DNA from: Paenibacillus sp. FSL H8-0537
GTDB taxonomy: Bacteria > Bacillota > Bacilli > Paenibacillales > Paenibacillaceae
Reading direction: 5' to 3'
DNA: 64,000 nt
NCBI RefSeq assembly: GCF_038051995.1
Contig: NZ_CP150290.1
Location: forward strand, 2,718,001 to 2,782,000
The notes under the pieces were generated by a model. It saw only the letters and a program-made list of their open reading frames with translations. It was not told the origin of the DNA and searched no databases. The position numbers were made by a program, and so were the translations under genes. Below, piece by piece: positions 1 through 8,401 of this stretch (its first letter is position 1; each line of letters begins with the position of its first letter).

Positions 1-233
1 CCACGCTTGGCGAGCTGATGGCTAATCCGAAGACCGCCCCTATTCTCCAGTATTTGCAAAGCATGGCGCCGCAAGCTGGCCCCTCGGATGCGGTATCTTC
101 TGATATGATGCTCGCAGCGATGCGTTATATGCCGCTTCGTGCCCTGCTTCCGTTTACGGGAGGAGCGATGACCGAAGAGACCTTAAGTCAACTGCTGGAG
201 CAATTTAATGCGGCAGTGAAGCTGGAAGCATGA
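1..233 (+). CDS. C-terminal fragment of a probable GH3 beta-glycosidase
   Basis: Only the last 77 codons are in the window; the reading frame is open from base 3 (TLGELMANPKTAPIL...) to a TGA at 231-233. The pattern of a short TLGELM..P.T.PIL segment, then MPLRALLPFTGG and a final EETL..LLEQFN helix, resembles the tail that follows the fibronectin-III-like domain in Firmicute family 3 glycoside hydrolases. The catalytic domains lie outside the window, so substrate cannot be judged. The adjacent GH78 rhamnosidase supports a plant-glycan role. The family call is by remembered similarity of a short segment and is only moderately secure. Confidence 0.5.
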   Translation, partial: TLGELMANPKTAPILQYLQSMAPQAGPSDAVSSDMMLAAMRYMPLRALLPFTGGAMTEETLSQLLEQFNAAVKLEA

Positions 234-249
234 TGGAAATAAGAGCTCG

Positions 250-272
250 GCTGCGCTTTTGGTAAGCGCAGC
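250..272 (+). terminator. Stem-loop after the GH3 tail
   Basis: Perfect 9-bp GC-rich stem (GCTGCGCTT / AAGCGCAGC) with a 5-nt loop, starting 16 bases after the stop codon. There is no clear T-run after it, so it may be a weak terminator or an intercistronic stabilising hairpin before the rhamnosidase gene. Confidence 0.5.
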
Positions 273-321
273 TGTGGGATGTATCGTGACCATTACTTGA
301 AGATTATGGGGTGACGAGACT

Positions 322-3069
322 ATGCTTTCTATTTCTCAGGTCCAATGTGATTATTTAACAAATCCGATTGGCTTGGATAAAAAAGAGCCTGTCTTTGGTT
401 GGAAAATTTATTCTGACAGGAAAAATACTTACCAACAAGCTTATCAAATTGTCGTTCATCAAGGAGTTAAGGTGATCTGGGATAGTGGACGGATTGAAAG
501 TGGGCGTACATTTGCGATACCGTACGAGGGGGAATCCTTGGTCTCTAGAACGGAGTACCGTTATCGAATCCTGATTTGGGACGACGCTGATCACCAGACC
601 GAATCGGAAGAGCATACATTTGAAACGGCTTTTTTTAATGAAGAAGACTGGCTTGCCTCATTCGTGGAACCCGATCCATTAGAGACGCTGGAGCATAACC
701 CTTATACCACAGCAGAAGAAATATGGTTTGCATTCGTGGATAAGATGATGAAAGGTGAACAACCCGATTACGTCGATTTGGATGCGGTTATGGCAAGCCT
801 TCCACTACAGCCATACCATCCGGCTGTCCTGATTCGAAAAGCATTTGGCGTTTCCAAAAAGGTTAAAAAAGCTAGAATATACATGACCACACATGGGGTC
901 TATGACATTCAAGTTAACGGCAGGGCAATCACTGACGCTCTTCTTGCGCCGGAATATACATCGTACGATAAGCTCCTGAAATACCAAACGTATGATGTTA
1001 CTAGCCATATGGTTCATGGGGAAAATGCCTTAGGCGTAACGATTGCAGATGGTTGGTACAAAAGCAAATTAGCGACCGGCCGAGGCAATGATTATGGGAA
1101 TACGCTCGGCTTGTTATTGCAGCTGGAAATTACTTTTGAGGATGGCTCATTTGAAACGATCAAATCAGACGAAACCTTCAGATTTTCGTACGATGGGCCT
1201 TATCGCTACGCCGATTTATTTACTGGCGTTAAATACGATGCAAGAATGGAAAAGGACGGATATTCAGTTGCAGGCTTTGATGATTCTGCGTGGAGAAACG
1301 TTCAGGTAAAGGATTTTAATAAAAAGCGACTGTTTGCGCAATCCCATTCGCCGATCCGGGTATTTGCCGAAATCGATGCGGAATGCATACTGATAACACC
1401 TAATGGGGACACGGTTATCGACTTTGGTCAGAATATGGCTGGTTATATCAGGGCAAGGATAACCGGGTTCGAGGGAATGGCAGTTATCTTCGAACATGGG
1501 GAAACGTTGGACGAACACGGAAATTTCTTCTATCCTTTCTCGAACGACCATCGAAAACAAGCCGATATTTATATTTGTTCCAGCACGGGTACAGAAGTAT
1601 TTGAACCGAAGTTTACGTACCATGGATTTCGCTACGTCCGGGTTAAAGGATATGCCGGCGAGCTGAATAAAGACCAATTTCAGGCGATTGCCATTAGTTC
1701 AGATAATGATATTACCGGCAGCTTTCATTGCTCGAATGAAAAGCTAAATCAGCTTCAGTCCAATATCTATTGGAGTCAGCGCTCCAACATGGTCGGTATT
1801 CCTACCGATTGTCCAACACGAGAGAAAGCAGGCTGGACTGGAGACGTACTCATTTACGCAAAGACGGCTCTTTATAACCAAAATCTCATTGGATTTTTTG
1901 ATTCATGGATAAGAAATCTTAAAGCGGATCAGCTGCCGGATGGTCAGGTGCTTAATATTGTTCCAAAACTTAGAAGCTACATGCATATGCACTTTTCAGG
2001 CTCTATCGGTTGGGGTGACGTAATTGTGACGCTGCCATGGGATTTGTACCAATGTTACGGCGATCACAGAATATTGTCGGATCATTACGAGGCTATGGAA
2101 AAGTGGATGAAGCACTTGGAAAGGACTGCATCGGAGCTTCCTCCTGAAGTCGTGGAAATGGAAGGAAGAAAGCTAGATAATCAGAAATACATCATCAATA
2201 CCGGATTTCATTTAGGAGATTGGCTGGCACCAAGCATCGTCAATGAAGCAGGTTTTGCGGACGGTCCGATGTCTGCCTATTTGACAAAAGATTTAGTGAG
2301 TACATCCCTGTATGCAAATAGTGCTGAACTTTTCAGTCAAATTTGTCTTACACTTGGCTATGCTGACAAAGCTAACGAATACCAACGTTTAACCGAAAGA
2401 ATTAGGCAAGCCTATGAAGAGGAATATATCGCGGAAGATGGAACCTTGAAACATTCGTTTCAAGGGAATTATGTGCTGGCTTTACAGATGAAAATGGTGT
2501 CAGATGCCAAGAAGCCGTTGTTGGCAAATAAGCTTGTCGAACTGATTCGATTGAATGGAAATCGTTTGGATACCGGCTTCATGTCTGTTCCGTACCTCTT
2601 GGACGTTTTGTATGACAACGGTCATAAAGATGTCGCATACGAGCTTCTGTATCAGAATCAATATCCATCGTGGCTCTATGAAATCGAAAATGGAGCGACG
2701 ACGATGTGGGAATCATGGGATGCGATCCGACAGGACGGCAAGGTAGGAGAGGGTTCATTTAATCATTATGCCTTCGGCTGCGTTGGAGATTTTATTTATC
2801 GCCGCGTTCTTGGCATAGAGCAGGCGGGTACAACATTCGATCATCTTTTGATCAAACCCGATTTTTCATGTGGGCTTCATTTTGCAAGTGGTTCTTATGA
2901 GAGCATACATGGCACAATAAAAGTGGAATGGAAACAAGATGAAGAGCTACAAGAAGTTAAGCTGCACATTCCGGTTAATACGAAGGCAACGCTGCTATTA
3001 GAAGATGCGGAACCTATCTACCTAGGTAACGGGGAATATAAATTCACTAGTAGTCGTTATTTGGTATGA
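322..3069 (+). CDS. GH78 alpha-L-rhamnosidase
   Basis: Encodes 915 aa, the usual size of bacterial family 78 enzymes, which release terminal L-rhamnose from plant glycosides, pectic side chains or glycolipids. The N-terminus has the beta-sandwich opening typical of the family (LTNPIGLD...P.FGWKI), then a carbohydrate-binding-like domain. The (alpha/alpha)6 barrel carries the hallmark DCPTREKAGWTGD at residues 496-508, with the conserved acidic residues of the active site. A C-terminal beta domain begins near residue 830. No signal peptide is visible, so the enzyme is probably cytoplasmic and acts on imported oligosaccharides. The start is supported by GGGGTGA eight bases upstream. Substrate specificity is not evident from sequence. 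Confidence 0.92.
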   Translation: MLSISQVQCDYLTNPIGLDKKEPVFGWKIYSDRKNTYQQAYQIVVHQGVKVIWDSGRIESGRTFAIPYEGESLVSRTEYRYRILIWDDADHQTESEEHTFETAFFNEEDWLASFVEPDPLETLEHNPYTTAEEIWFAFVDKMMKGEQPDYVDLDAVMASLPLQPYHPAVLIRKAFGVSKKVKKARIYMTTHGVYDIQVNGRAITDALLAPEYTSYDKLLKYQTYDVTSHMVHGENALGVTIADGWYKSKLATGRGNDYGNTLGLLLQLEITFEDGSFETIKSDETFRFSYDGPYRYADLFTGVKYDARMEKDGYSVAGFDDSAWRNVQVKDFNKKRLFAQSHSPIRVFAEIDAECILITPNGDTVIDFGQNMAGYIRARITGFEGMAVIFEHGETLDEHGNFFYPFSNDHRKQADIYICSSTGTEVFEPKFTYHGFRYVRVKGYAGELNKDQFQAIAISSDNDITGSFHCSNEKLNQLQSNIYWSQRSNMVGIPTDCPTREKAGWTGDVLIYAKTALYNQNLIGFFDSWIRNLKADQLPDGQVLNIVPKLRSYMHMHFSGSIGWGDVIVTLPWDLYQCYGDHRILSDHYEAMEKWMKHLERTASELPPEVVEMEGRKLDNQKYIINTGFHLGDWLAPSIVNEAGFADGPMSAYLTKDLVSTSLYANSAELFSQICLTLGYADKANEYQRLTERIRQAYEEEYIAEDGTLKHSFQGNYVLALQMKMVSDAKKPLLANKLVELIRLNGNRLDTGFMSVPYLLDVLYDNGHKDVAYELLYQNQYPSWLYEIENGATTMWESWDAIRQDGKVGEGSFNHYAFGCVGDFIYRRVLGIEQAGTTFDHLLIKPDFSCGLHFASGSYESIHGTIKVEWKQDEELQEVKLHIPVNTKATLLLEDAEPIYLGNGEYKFTSSRYLV

Positions 3070-3083
3070 TTAATGTCAACCCC

Positions 3084-3127
3084 AAAAGCAGTCCGTCCCT
3101 TTTCAAAGGGCGGGCTGCTTTTGCTTT
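3084..3127 (+). terminator. Rho-independent terminator of the rhamnosidase gene
   Basis: Long inverted repeat AAAGCAG..CG.CCCTTT / AAAGGG.CG..CTGCTTT with a 2-3 nt loop, followed by a T-rich tract (CTTTTGCTTT). It starts 14 bases after the GH78 stop codon. Confidence 0.85.
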
Positions 3128-3312
3128 ACACATGGACGAATTGTTGTAGGTGATCCTGACGATTCTGTTAGCAACCCTTTTTATGTCGATATCAATGAGT
3201 GGGCTGAATATATCGCTGAATTAGTTTCTAGTCCCAATCAAATGGCGCGTGAACATACGCAGATTAAAAACGCTGTCAGTCAGTCTTATGATGACAACGT
3301 TTTCCTACTATA
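3122..3312 (+). pseudogene. C-terminal remnant of an unidentified protein, possibly a glycosyltransferase
   Basis: An open frame without a start reads ...GRIVVGDPDDSVSNPFYVDI, then NEWAEYIAELVSSPNQMARE and ends at TAA 3310-3312. The pattern of a GDPDD loop, a W-containing helix and a final helix near the C-terminus resembles the tail of GT4-type glycosyltransferases, but 60 residues are too few to be sure. There is no promoter, start codon or RBS, and the frame runs straight out of the GH78 terminator. Bases 3134-3179 duplicate two separate pieces of the histidine-kinase region near 14.3 kb, so this is a rearrangement scar. It converges with the lacI-type gene. Confidence 0.4.
3134..3179 (+). 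repeat. 46-bp composite copy of sequence from 14275-14441
   Basis: Bases 3134-3150 equal 14275-14291 exactly (17 bp) and bases 3149-3179 equal 14411-14441 exactly (31 bp). The two matches share the dinucleotide GG, as if a copy of 14275-14441 had lost its middle 119 bases between GG microhomologies. Confidence 0.85.
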
Positions 3313-3313
3313 A

Positions 3314-4345
3314 CTACATATGCCCCGTCGACTCTCTGAAAACCGCTGTTGTCTTAATATGCGTAATCTGCGAAGGTCTATCTGGATTTTCGATTCTTGA
3401 GAGAAGCATCTCGGCAGCCAGAATGCCCATTTCGGATCTGTGGATATGGACGGTTGTCAATTGAGGTTCCACAATTCGCGATTCCGGGGAATTATCGAAA
3501 CCGCAAACCATAACTTTCTCAGGTATTTGTATATTAAGGTCCTTCAGGATACGAATGACGTTAATAGCTATGAAATCGTTGGCGCATACGAATGCGGATG
3601 GGATTTTCTCCATGTTTGCAAGTCGTTGCTTAAGCCATTTGTAGTCTGCAATATATCGGTCTTCGTCGAGGATGCAGAACGATTCGTCGGGATTAATTCC
3701 GGCGGTAACTAACGCTTTATTGAACCCTCCCCAACGTTCGTTAAAGCTCAAGCAATGGCGGTAATCCCCAATAAACCCGATTGCGGCGATCCCTTCATCA
3801 ATCAACCTCTTCGTCATATTGAAGATACTGTGGACGTTTTCCATCAGCAATATATCCGCCTTGTCGGGTAGAGCCAGATCTGCTGAAGCGTCGATAAATA
3901 AAGTCGGTATCTCAAGCGAAGCAATAAACTCTGAGTAGTGCTTGTCGAACAATTCGATACAGACTATCCCGTCTACTTTGCTTTTGTCAAAATTCACTGG
4001 AAGAGCCTGCAATTCAAGCTCATTCTTCCGAACCATGTGTATCGATAAATTAAAGCCTTCGGAGCTGATTTTTTGTTCGAGGCCGCTTAGCAACGATGTG
4101 CCAAAATGTGAATGATTTGGCATATTTGCTGTGAGCAGGGCGATATTGCCGGTTTTTCTGGCAGAAACAATCTCTTGTTCGAAGGAGGCAAACTGCTTAT
4201 AATTCATTTCGATCGCTTTCCGTATTACTTTGCCGCGTGTATCGTCCGGTATAGAGGGATGATTATTCAATGCTTTAGACACCGTATTTCTTGAAAGTCC
4301 AAGCGAATCGGCTATATCTTGAATCGTAACTTTCTCTTTGCTCAA
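3314..4345 (-). CDS. LacI-family transcriptional regulator
   Basis: LacI/GalR repressor: N-terminal helix-turn-helix (VTIQDIADSLGLSRNTVSKA) with hinge, then a periplasmic-binding-like effector domain to the C-terminus. The longest frame could start at ATG 4366, but a strong RBS (AAAGGAG) lies inside that extension and positions the TTG at 4345 with 9-nt spacing, giving 343 aa starting MSKEKVTIQDIADSLG; the TTG is preferred. The gene is divergent from the ABC transporter-GH32-fructokinase operon, whose promoter has a palindromic LacI-type site downstream, so it is the likely repressor of that operon. The effector is probably a fructoside or its product (inference). Confidence 0.88.
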   Translation of the reverse strand: MSKEKVTIQDIADSLGLSRNTVSKALNNHPSIPDDTRGKVIRKAIEMNYKQFASFEQEIVSARKTGNIALLTANMPNHSHFGTSLLSGLEQKISSEGFNLSIHMVRKNELELQALPVNFDKSKVDGIVCIELFDKHYSEFIASLEIPTLFIDASADLALPDKADILLMENVHSIFNMTKRLIDEGIAAIGFIGDYRHCLSFNERWGGFNKALVTAGINPDESFCILDEDRYIADYKWLKQRLANMEKIPSAFVCANDFIAINVIRILKDLNIQIPEKVMVCGFDNSPESRIVEPQLTTVHIHRSEMGILAAEMLLSRIENPDRPSQITHIKTTAVFRESTGHM

Positions 4346-4668
4346 TGATATTGGCTCCTTTGGCATAAGTATTGCATGTTCGACTAAGTTAATCGTAATA
4401 TAACTTTACAAAATAATCAACTTTAATGTTACAAATGAACAATTTAGAAAACAAATTTATAGGATGAAAATGATGAAATAACAGAGTGAACTTAGTAAAC
4501 AAATAAACAATTTTAATGGGCGTTATGAACTGTCTTTCTTTTGGTCTTTATAGTGATGGATAGGAGGGTCATATGATTTTTAGCTGGAATCATGGACTAA
4601 TCCTTACGAAAATAAATGAAATAACCTTTTTAAATGTTCAAATGTTTATTTTTGGAGTTGCAAAAGTG

Positions 4669-4697
4669 TTGACTACTTAGACGCTTTGTTGTAAATT
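4669..4697 (+). promoter_or_regulatory. Sigma-A promoter of the fructoside operon
   Basis: TTGACT, 17-bp spacer, TAAATT. It lies 97 bp upstream of the preferred TTG start of the first permease gene, in the 448-bp divergent region between the LacI gene and the operon. The rest of this AT-rich region shows no gene. Confidence 0.7.
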
Positions 4698-4716
4698 GTA
4701 GATGTTGGGTTTTGGG

Positions 4717-4728
4717 GGAAGCGCTTTC
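4717..4728 (+). promoter_or_regulatory. Palindromic LacI/CcpA-type operator
   Basis: GGAAGCGCTTTC contains a perfect AAGCGCTT palindrome with the central CG typical of LacI-family operators, including cre sites for CcpA. It sits about 20 bp downstream of the predicted -10 box, a roadblock position. It could be read by the divergent LacI regulator, CcpA or both. Confidence 0.6.
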
Positions 4729-4793
4729 TTTTGTGGAGGGGTCTCCTTAATCACTTTTTAGTTTTGCTTATGAATATTGAGGGAGAGGATGAC

Positions 4794-5762
4794 TTGCAAC
4801 ACACCGCAAAAATCACAGAGAACACTAGATTGGATGCTAAGGTCCGAAAACGGAGTCTTATGGGGAATCTCAGGTACATCAAGACAAACTATTGGCTTTA
4901 CCTGCTCGTCCTGCCGTCAATCGTGTTGACCATTGTCTTTAAGTATTTTCCGATGTATGGCGTTCTGATCGCTTTCAAAGATTACAGCTATCGTAAAGGC
5001 ATTTTGGGAAGTGAATGGGTCGGCTTTCATCACTTCGAACGCTTCTTAAACTCACCGAATTTTGAGCAGTTGTTTTTTAATACATTGAAGTTGAACATTT
5101 TCGGTCTTTTACTGGGATTCCCAGTTCCGATTATTTTGGCATTAATGTTGAACCAGGTGCGAAAAGCCGCGATGAAGAAGAACATTCAATTATTTCTTTA
5201 TGCGCCAAATTTCGTTTCGGTAGTCGTTGTCGTAGGTATGCTCTTTGTCTTGTTGTCTCCCATCGGACCGATTAACAAACTAGTCATGGCCTTTGGAGGG
5301 ATGCCGATCTCATTTATGTCAGAACCGGAATATTTCCGTACGGTGTATATCCTCTCTGGCATTTGGCAAGGAGCTGGCTGGGCATCGATTATATATGTGG
5401 CTGCACTCGCTAACGTAGATCCAGAGCTGCACAATGCGGCGACGCTTGATGGTGCTAGCTTGCTACAGCGTATATGGTATATCGATATACCGACCATTAA
5501 GCCTGTCATCGCGATTGTACTGATTCTCGCTGCCGGGAGCATTATGGGAGGCGGTGGTGATAAAGCGCTCCTGATGTGGAATGAAATGAATATGGAAACG
5601 TCAGATATCATAAGCACTTACGTCTATCGTGTTGGCTTCCAGCAGGCGAATTATTCGTTCTCGGCAGCGGTGGATTTGTTTAACACCATCATTAATCTCA
5701 TTATGTTGATCACGGTGAATTCTATCGTGAAACGAGTTAATGAGGGTAATGGGATTGTTTAA
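4794..5762 (+). CDS. Sugar ABC transporter permease, LplB/YtcP type
   Basis: Integral membrane permease of a CUT1-like oligosaccharide importer, of the kind paired with LplC-like permeases in Bacillus and Paenibacillus. Six hydrophobic segments are visible; the EAA-type cytoplasmic loop reads ELHNAATLDGASLLQRIW near residue 220. I place the start at TTG 4794, five bases after GGGAGAGG; an in-frame ATG at 4770 has no RBS. First gene of an operon with a second permease, a binding lipoprotein, GH32 and fructokinase. No ATPase gene is present, so an MsmX-like shared ATPase elsewhere is likely to energise it (family knowledge). Confidence 0.88.
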   Translation: MQHTAKITENTRLDAKVRKRSLMGNLRYIKTNYWLYLLVLPSIVLTIVFKYFPMYGVLIAFKDYSYRKGILGSEWVGFHHFERFLNSPNFEQLFFNTLKLNIFGLLLGFPVPIILALMLNQVRKAAMKKNIQLFLYAPNFVSVVVVVGMLFVLLSPIGPINKLVMAFGGMPISFMSEPEYFRTVYILSGIWQGAGWASIIYVAALANVDPELHNAATLDGASLLQRIWYIDIPTIKPVIAIVLILAAGSIMGGGGDKALLMWNEMNMETSDIISTYVYRVGFQQANYSFSAAVDLFNTIINLIMLITVNSIVKRVNEGNGIV

Positions 5763-5776
5763 GAAAGGAGATTAGC

Positions 5777-6661
5777 ATGGACTATATTAAGCCAACCAGA
5801 ATGGACCGGATCGTACTAGGTATCACTTATACCTTGCTTTTCCTCGGCGTATTGATGATTGTCGGTCCGTTAATTTACGTGGTCGTAGCTTCGTTTATGG
5901 AACCGACGGCTTTGCTCAATAAGGGGATTTCATTCGATGTAGCAGACTATAACCTTGAGGGATACAAATTGATTTTATCCGATGACAACATCCTCCGAGG
6001 ATTTCTCAACGCATTGCTGTATTCTTCTGTCTTCACTGTAATTACGGTTACTGTTTGCGTTTTTGCGGGATATCCGCTGTCGCTTGACGCCTTCATTGGA
6101 CGGAAAATGATTATGACGCTTTTTATTATCACGATGTTCTTTGGCGGCGGTCTGATCCCAACCTATCTCGTGGTAAAACAATTAGGCATGCTTGATACAA
6201 TTTGGGCACTCGTTATCCCGGGTGCGGTAAGTGTCTGGAACATCATTCTGGCTAGGACCTTCTTCCGGAGCTTGCCGAAGGAGTTGAACGAAGCAGCTAA
6301 GATTGATGGTGGCTCGGACATCATGATCTTTTTTAGGATCGTCCTACCGCTTTCCAAACCAATCGTTTTTGTCCTTGCGCTCTACGCCTTCGTTGGTCAC
6401 TGGAACGATTTCTTTCAATCCCTGATCTACTTGGATAGTCAAGATAAATATCCGCTGCAACTGGTGCTCCGGCGTATTCTGATTCTGAATAAGGTGGATC
6501 CGAATATCATCGCCTCCGTAAAGGAACAAGCCGAGTTGGCGCGGTTGTCTGAATTGATGAAGTATGCAGCCATCGTCATTTCGAGCATTCCGCTGCTCGT
6601 GATGTATCCTTTCTTCCAGAAGTATTTTGAGAAAGGTGTCATGGTCGGCAGCCTCAAGTAA
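5777..6661 (+). CDS. Sugar ABC transporter permease, LplC/YtcP type
   Basis: Second permease (294 aa) of the importer, with six predicted membrane spans and an EAA loop (ELNEAAKIDGGSDIMIFFRI) near residues 172-191. The ATG lies 7 bases after AAAGGAG and only 14 bases after the first permease gene. It ends with the C-terminal FFQKYFEKGVMVGSLK pattern typical of this family. It should form the heterodimeric channel with the upstream permease for the fructoside-type substrate handled by the downstream GH32. Confidence 0.9.
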   Translation: MDYIKPTRMDRIVLGITYTLLFLGVLMIVGPLIYVVVASFMEPTALLNKGISFDVADYNLEGYKLILSDDNILRGFLNALLYSSVFTVITVTVCVFAGYPLSLDAFIGRKMIMTLFIITMFFGGGLIPTYLVVKQLGMLDTIWALVIPGAVSVWNIILARTFFRSLPKELNEAAKIDGGSDIMIFFRIVLPLSKPIVFVLALYAFVGHWNDFFQSLIYLDSQDKYPLQLVLRRILILNKVDPNIIASVKEQAELARLSELMKYAAIVISSIPLLVMYPFFQKYFEKGVMVGSLK

Positions 6662-6711
6662 GGAGCAAGTAGCTGCAGTTAAAAGAACGGCAAAAAAAGG
6701 GAGGGCTTAAA

Positions 6712-8310
6712 TTGAAACATTTCAAGAAAACGGTATCCATTATTTCTCTGGCAGCCATTGTGGTGGTAACAGGATGCAGCAACGGCAAGGAGAGTGTCGA
6801 TTCCGCTAATCGTACAACTGATCAAGATAAGATCACGTTAACCTTTATGACGCCGAACTCGCCTCTTGCTCCTCAAGATCCGAACGATAAGTTGATCCTT
6901 CAGCGGTTGGAAGAGAAGAGCGGCATTCATATTGATTGGATGGCCTATACGGACGATGTATACGTCGATAAGCGGAATCTCGCTTTGGCGACGGGTGAGC
7001 TTCCGGATGCGCTTTTTAACGCTGGACTTAGCGATTTTGATTTGCTGAAATTGGCCAAAGACGGATCGATCACTCCCGTTGAGGAATACATCACGCCCGA
7101 GAAGATGCCAAACCTCAGTAAAGTTCTAGAGGAAGCGCCTCAATACAAAGGGATGATGACCGCGCCGGACGGCCACATTTATTCATTCCCATGGATCGAG
7201 GAGCTTGGCGAAGGCAAGGAGAGTATCCACTCCGTCAACAATATTCCGTGGATTAACACAGCATGGCTTGACAAGCTCAGCCTGAAAATGCCGAAGACGA
7301 CGGAAGAATTGAAACAAGTATTAATTGCGTTCAAAACAAAGGATCCAAATGGCAATGGCAAAGCGGATGAGATTCCGGTTTCCTTAATAAATGATGACGG
7401 GGGCAACGAGGATTTAAGCTTCCTGCTCGGCTCATTCGGTGCAGGTTTTAACGGGGATTTAACGTTGGTCGACGAGAACGGCAAGGTGAACAACGCTGTA
7501 CTGGCGCCGGGCTATAAGGAAGGGATGAAGTATTTCCAGGAGCTGTACGCAGCGGGTCTGATTGATCTGGAGTTCGTTACACAAGACTGGAACAAATTTA
7601 TAGCGAAAGCAAAAGACGATCGTTACGGTTTGTACTTCACTTGGGACAAGGCGAATGTGAGTGGTATGGACAGTTCATTCGAGCCGATGCCAGCATTGGA
7701 AGGGCCAAACGGTTGGAAGAATGTAGCTCGTACGAATGGCATGGGATTTGACCGCGGTAGAATGGTGATCACAGCCGATAATAAGAACATCGAAGCGACG
7801 ATTAGATGGATTGACGCGTTGTATGATCCGCACCAGTCCGTACAGAACAACTGGGGAACCTACGGCGACGACAAGCAGCAAAATATTTTTGGGTTCGATG
7901 AAGCGGCGAAGATGCTGAAGCACTTGCCACTGAACGGTGCGGCGCCGAACGAGCTGAGAGCCAAAACCAGCGTTGGAGGACCGCTCGCCATTCTGGATTC
8001 CTATTACGGCAAGGTGACAACAATGCCGGATGATGCGGCATGGCGTCTCGATATTTTGAAGAAAATCTATGTGCCAGACATGAAAGCTGAGAACATTTAT
8101 CCGAGAGTGTTTTTCTCCAAAGAGGAATCAGAGCGCTTGACTGAAGTCGAAGCTGACTTGTGGCCATATATCCTGAAGAAACGTACGGAATGGATGCAAG
8201 GTCAAAACGTGGATAAGGAATGGGATGCATTCGTAAAAGAGCTTGACCGTCTCGGTATGCAGGATTGGTTGAAAATCAAACAGGCAGGTTACGACAGAGT
8301 GAAGCAATAA
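6712..8310 (+). CDS. Extracellular sugar-binding lipoprotein of the ABC importer
   Basis: Encodes 532 aa. The N-terminus is a lipoprotein signal peptide: KHFKKTV, a hydrophobic core and a VVTGCS lipobox with Cys near residue 22. The rest is an LipO/YtcQ-type family 1 solute-binding protein with the conserved GELPDALFN-like segment near residue 90. Starts at TTG 6712 behind GGGAGGG. It would be membrane anchored and deliver oligosaccharide to the two permeases upstream. Position with GH32 and fructokinase suggests a fructose-containing ligand such as a fructo-oligosaccharide, which is inferred from context only. Confidence 0.9.
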   Translation: MKHFKKTVSIISLAAIVVVTGCSNGKESVDSANRTTDQDKITLTFMTPNSPLAPQDPNDKLILQRLEEKSGIHIDWMAYTDDVYVDKRNLALATGELPDALFNAGLSDFDLLKLAKDGSITPVEEYITPEKMPNLSKVLEEAPQYKGMMTAPDGHIYSFPWIEELGEGKESIHSVNNIPWINTAWLDKLSLKMPKTTEELKQVLIAFKTKDPNGNGKADEIPVSLINDDGGNEDLSFLLGSFGAGFNGDLTLVDENGKVNNAVLAPGYKEGMKYFQELYAAGLIDLEFVTQDWNKFIAKAKDDRYGLYFTWDKANVSGMDSSFEPMPALEGPNGWKNVARTNGMGFDRGRMVITADNKNIEATIRWIDALYDPHQSVQNNWGTYGDDKQQNIFGFDEAAKMLKHLPLNGAAPNELRAKTSVGGPLAILDSYYGKVTTMPDDAAWRLDILKKIYVPDMKAENIYPRVFFSKEESERLTEVEADLWPYILKKRTEWMQGQNVDKEWDAFVKELDRLGMQDWLKIKQAGYDRVKQ

Positions 8311-8331
8311 TTTGTTGCATTTATGTATACA

Positions 8332-8372
8332 GTGGGAGCATGAACTCTTGATGCAGTAGAGCATGCTCCTAC
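8332..8372 (+). terminator. Intercistronic hairpin between binding protein and GH32
   Basis: 11-bp stem (GTGGGAGCATG / CATGCTCCTAC, one G-T pair) with a 19-nt loop, followed by a short T-containing stretch. The following gene has its own RBS. It may attenuate transcription or protect the 3' end of the binding-protein mRNA, which is usually needed in excess. Confidence 0.5.
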
Positions 8373-8401
8373 TTTTATGATCTTGGAGGAGAGGTAGAAA
8401 C

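Noticed and set aside
3249..3464. 71-codon + strand frame at the 3' end of the LacI gene
   Set aside because: Overlaps the LacI coding end antisense and lacks RBS and family resemblance; the open frame that matters there is the upstream remnant ending at 3312.
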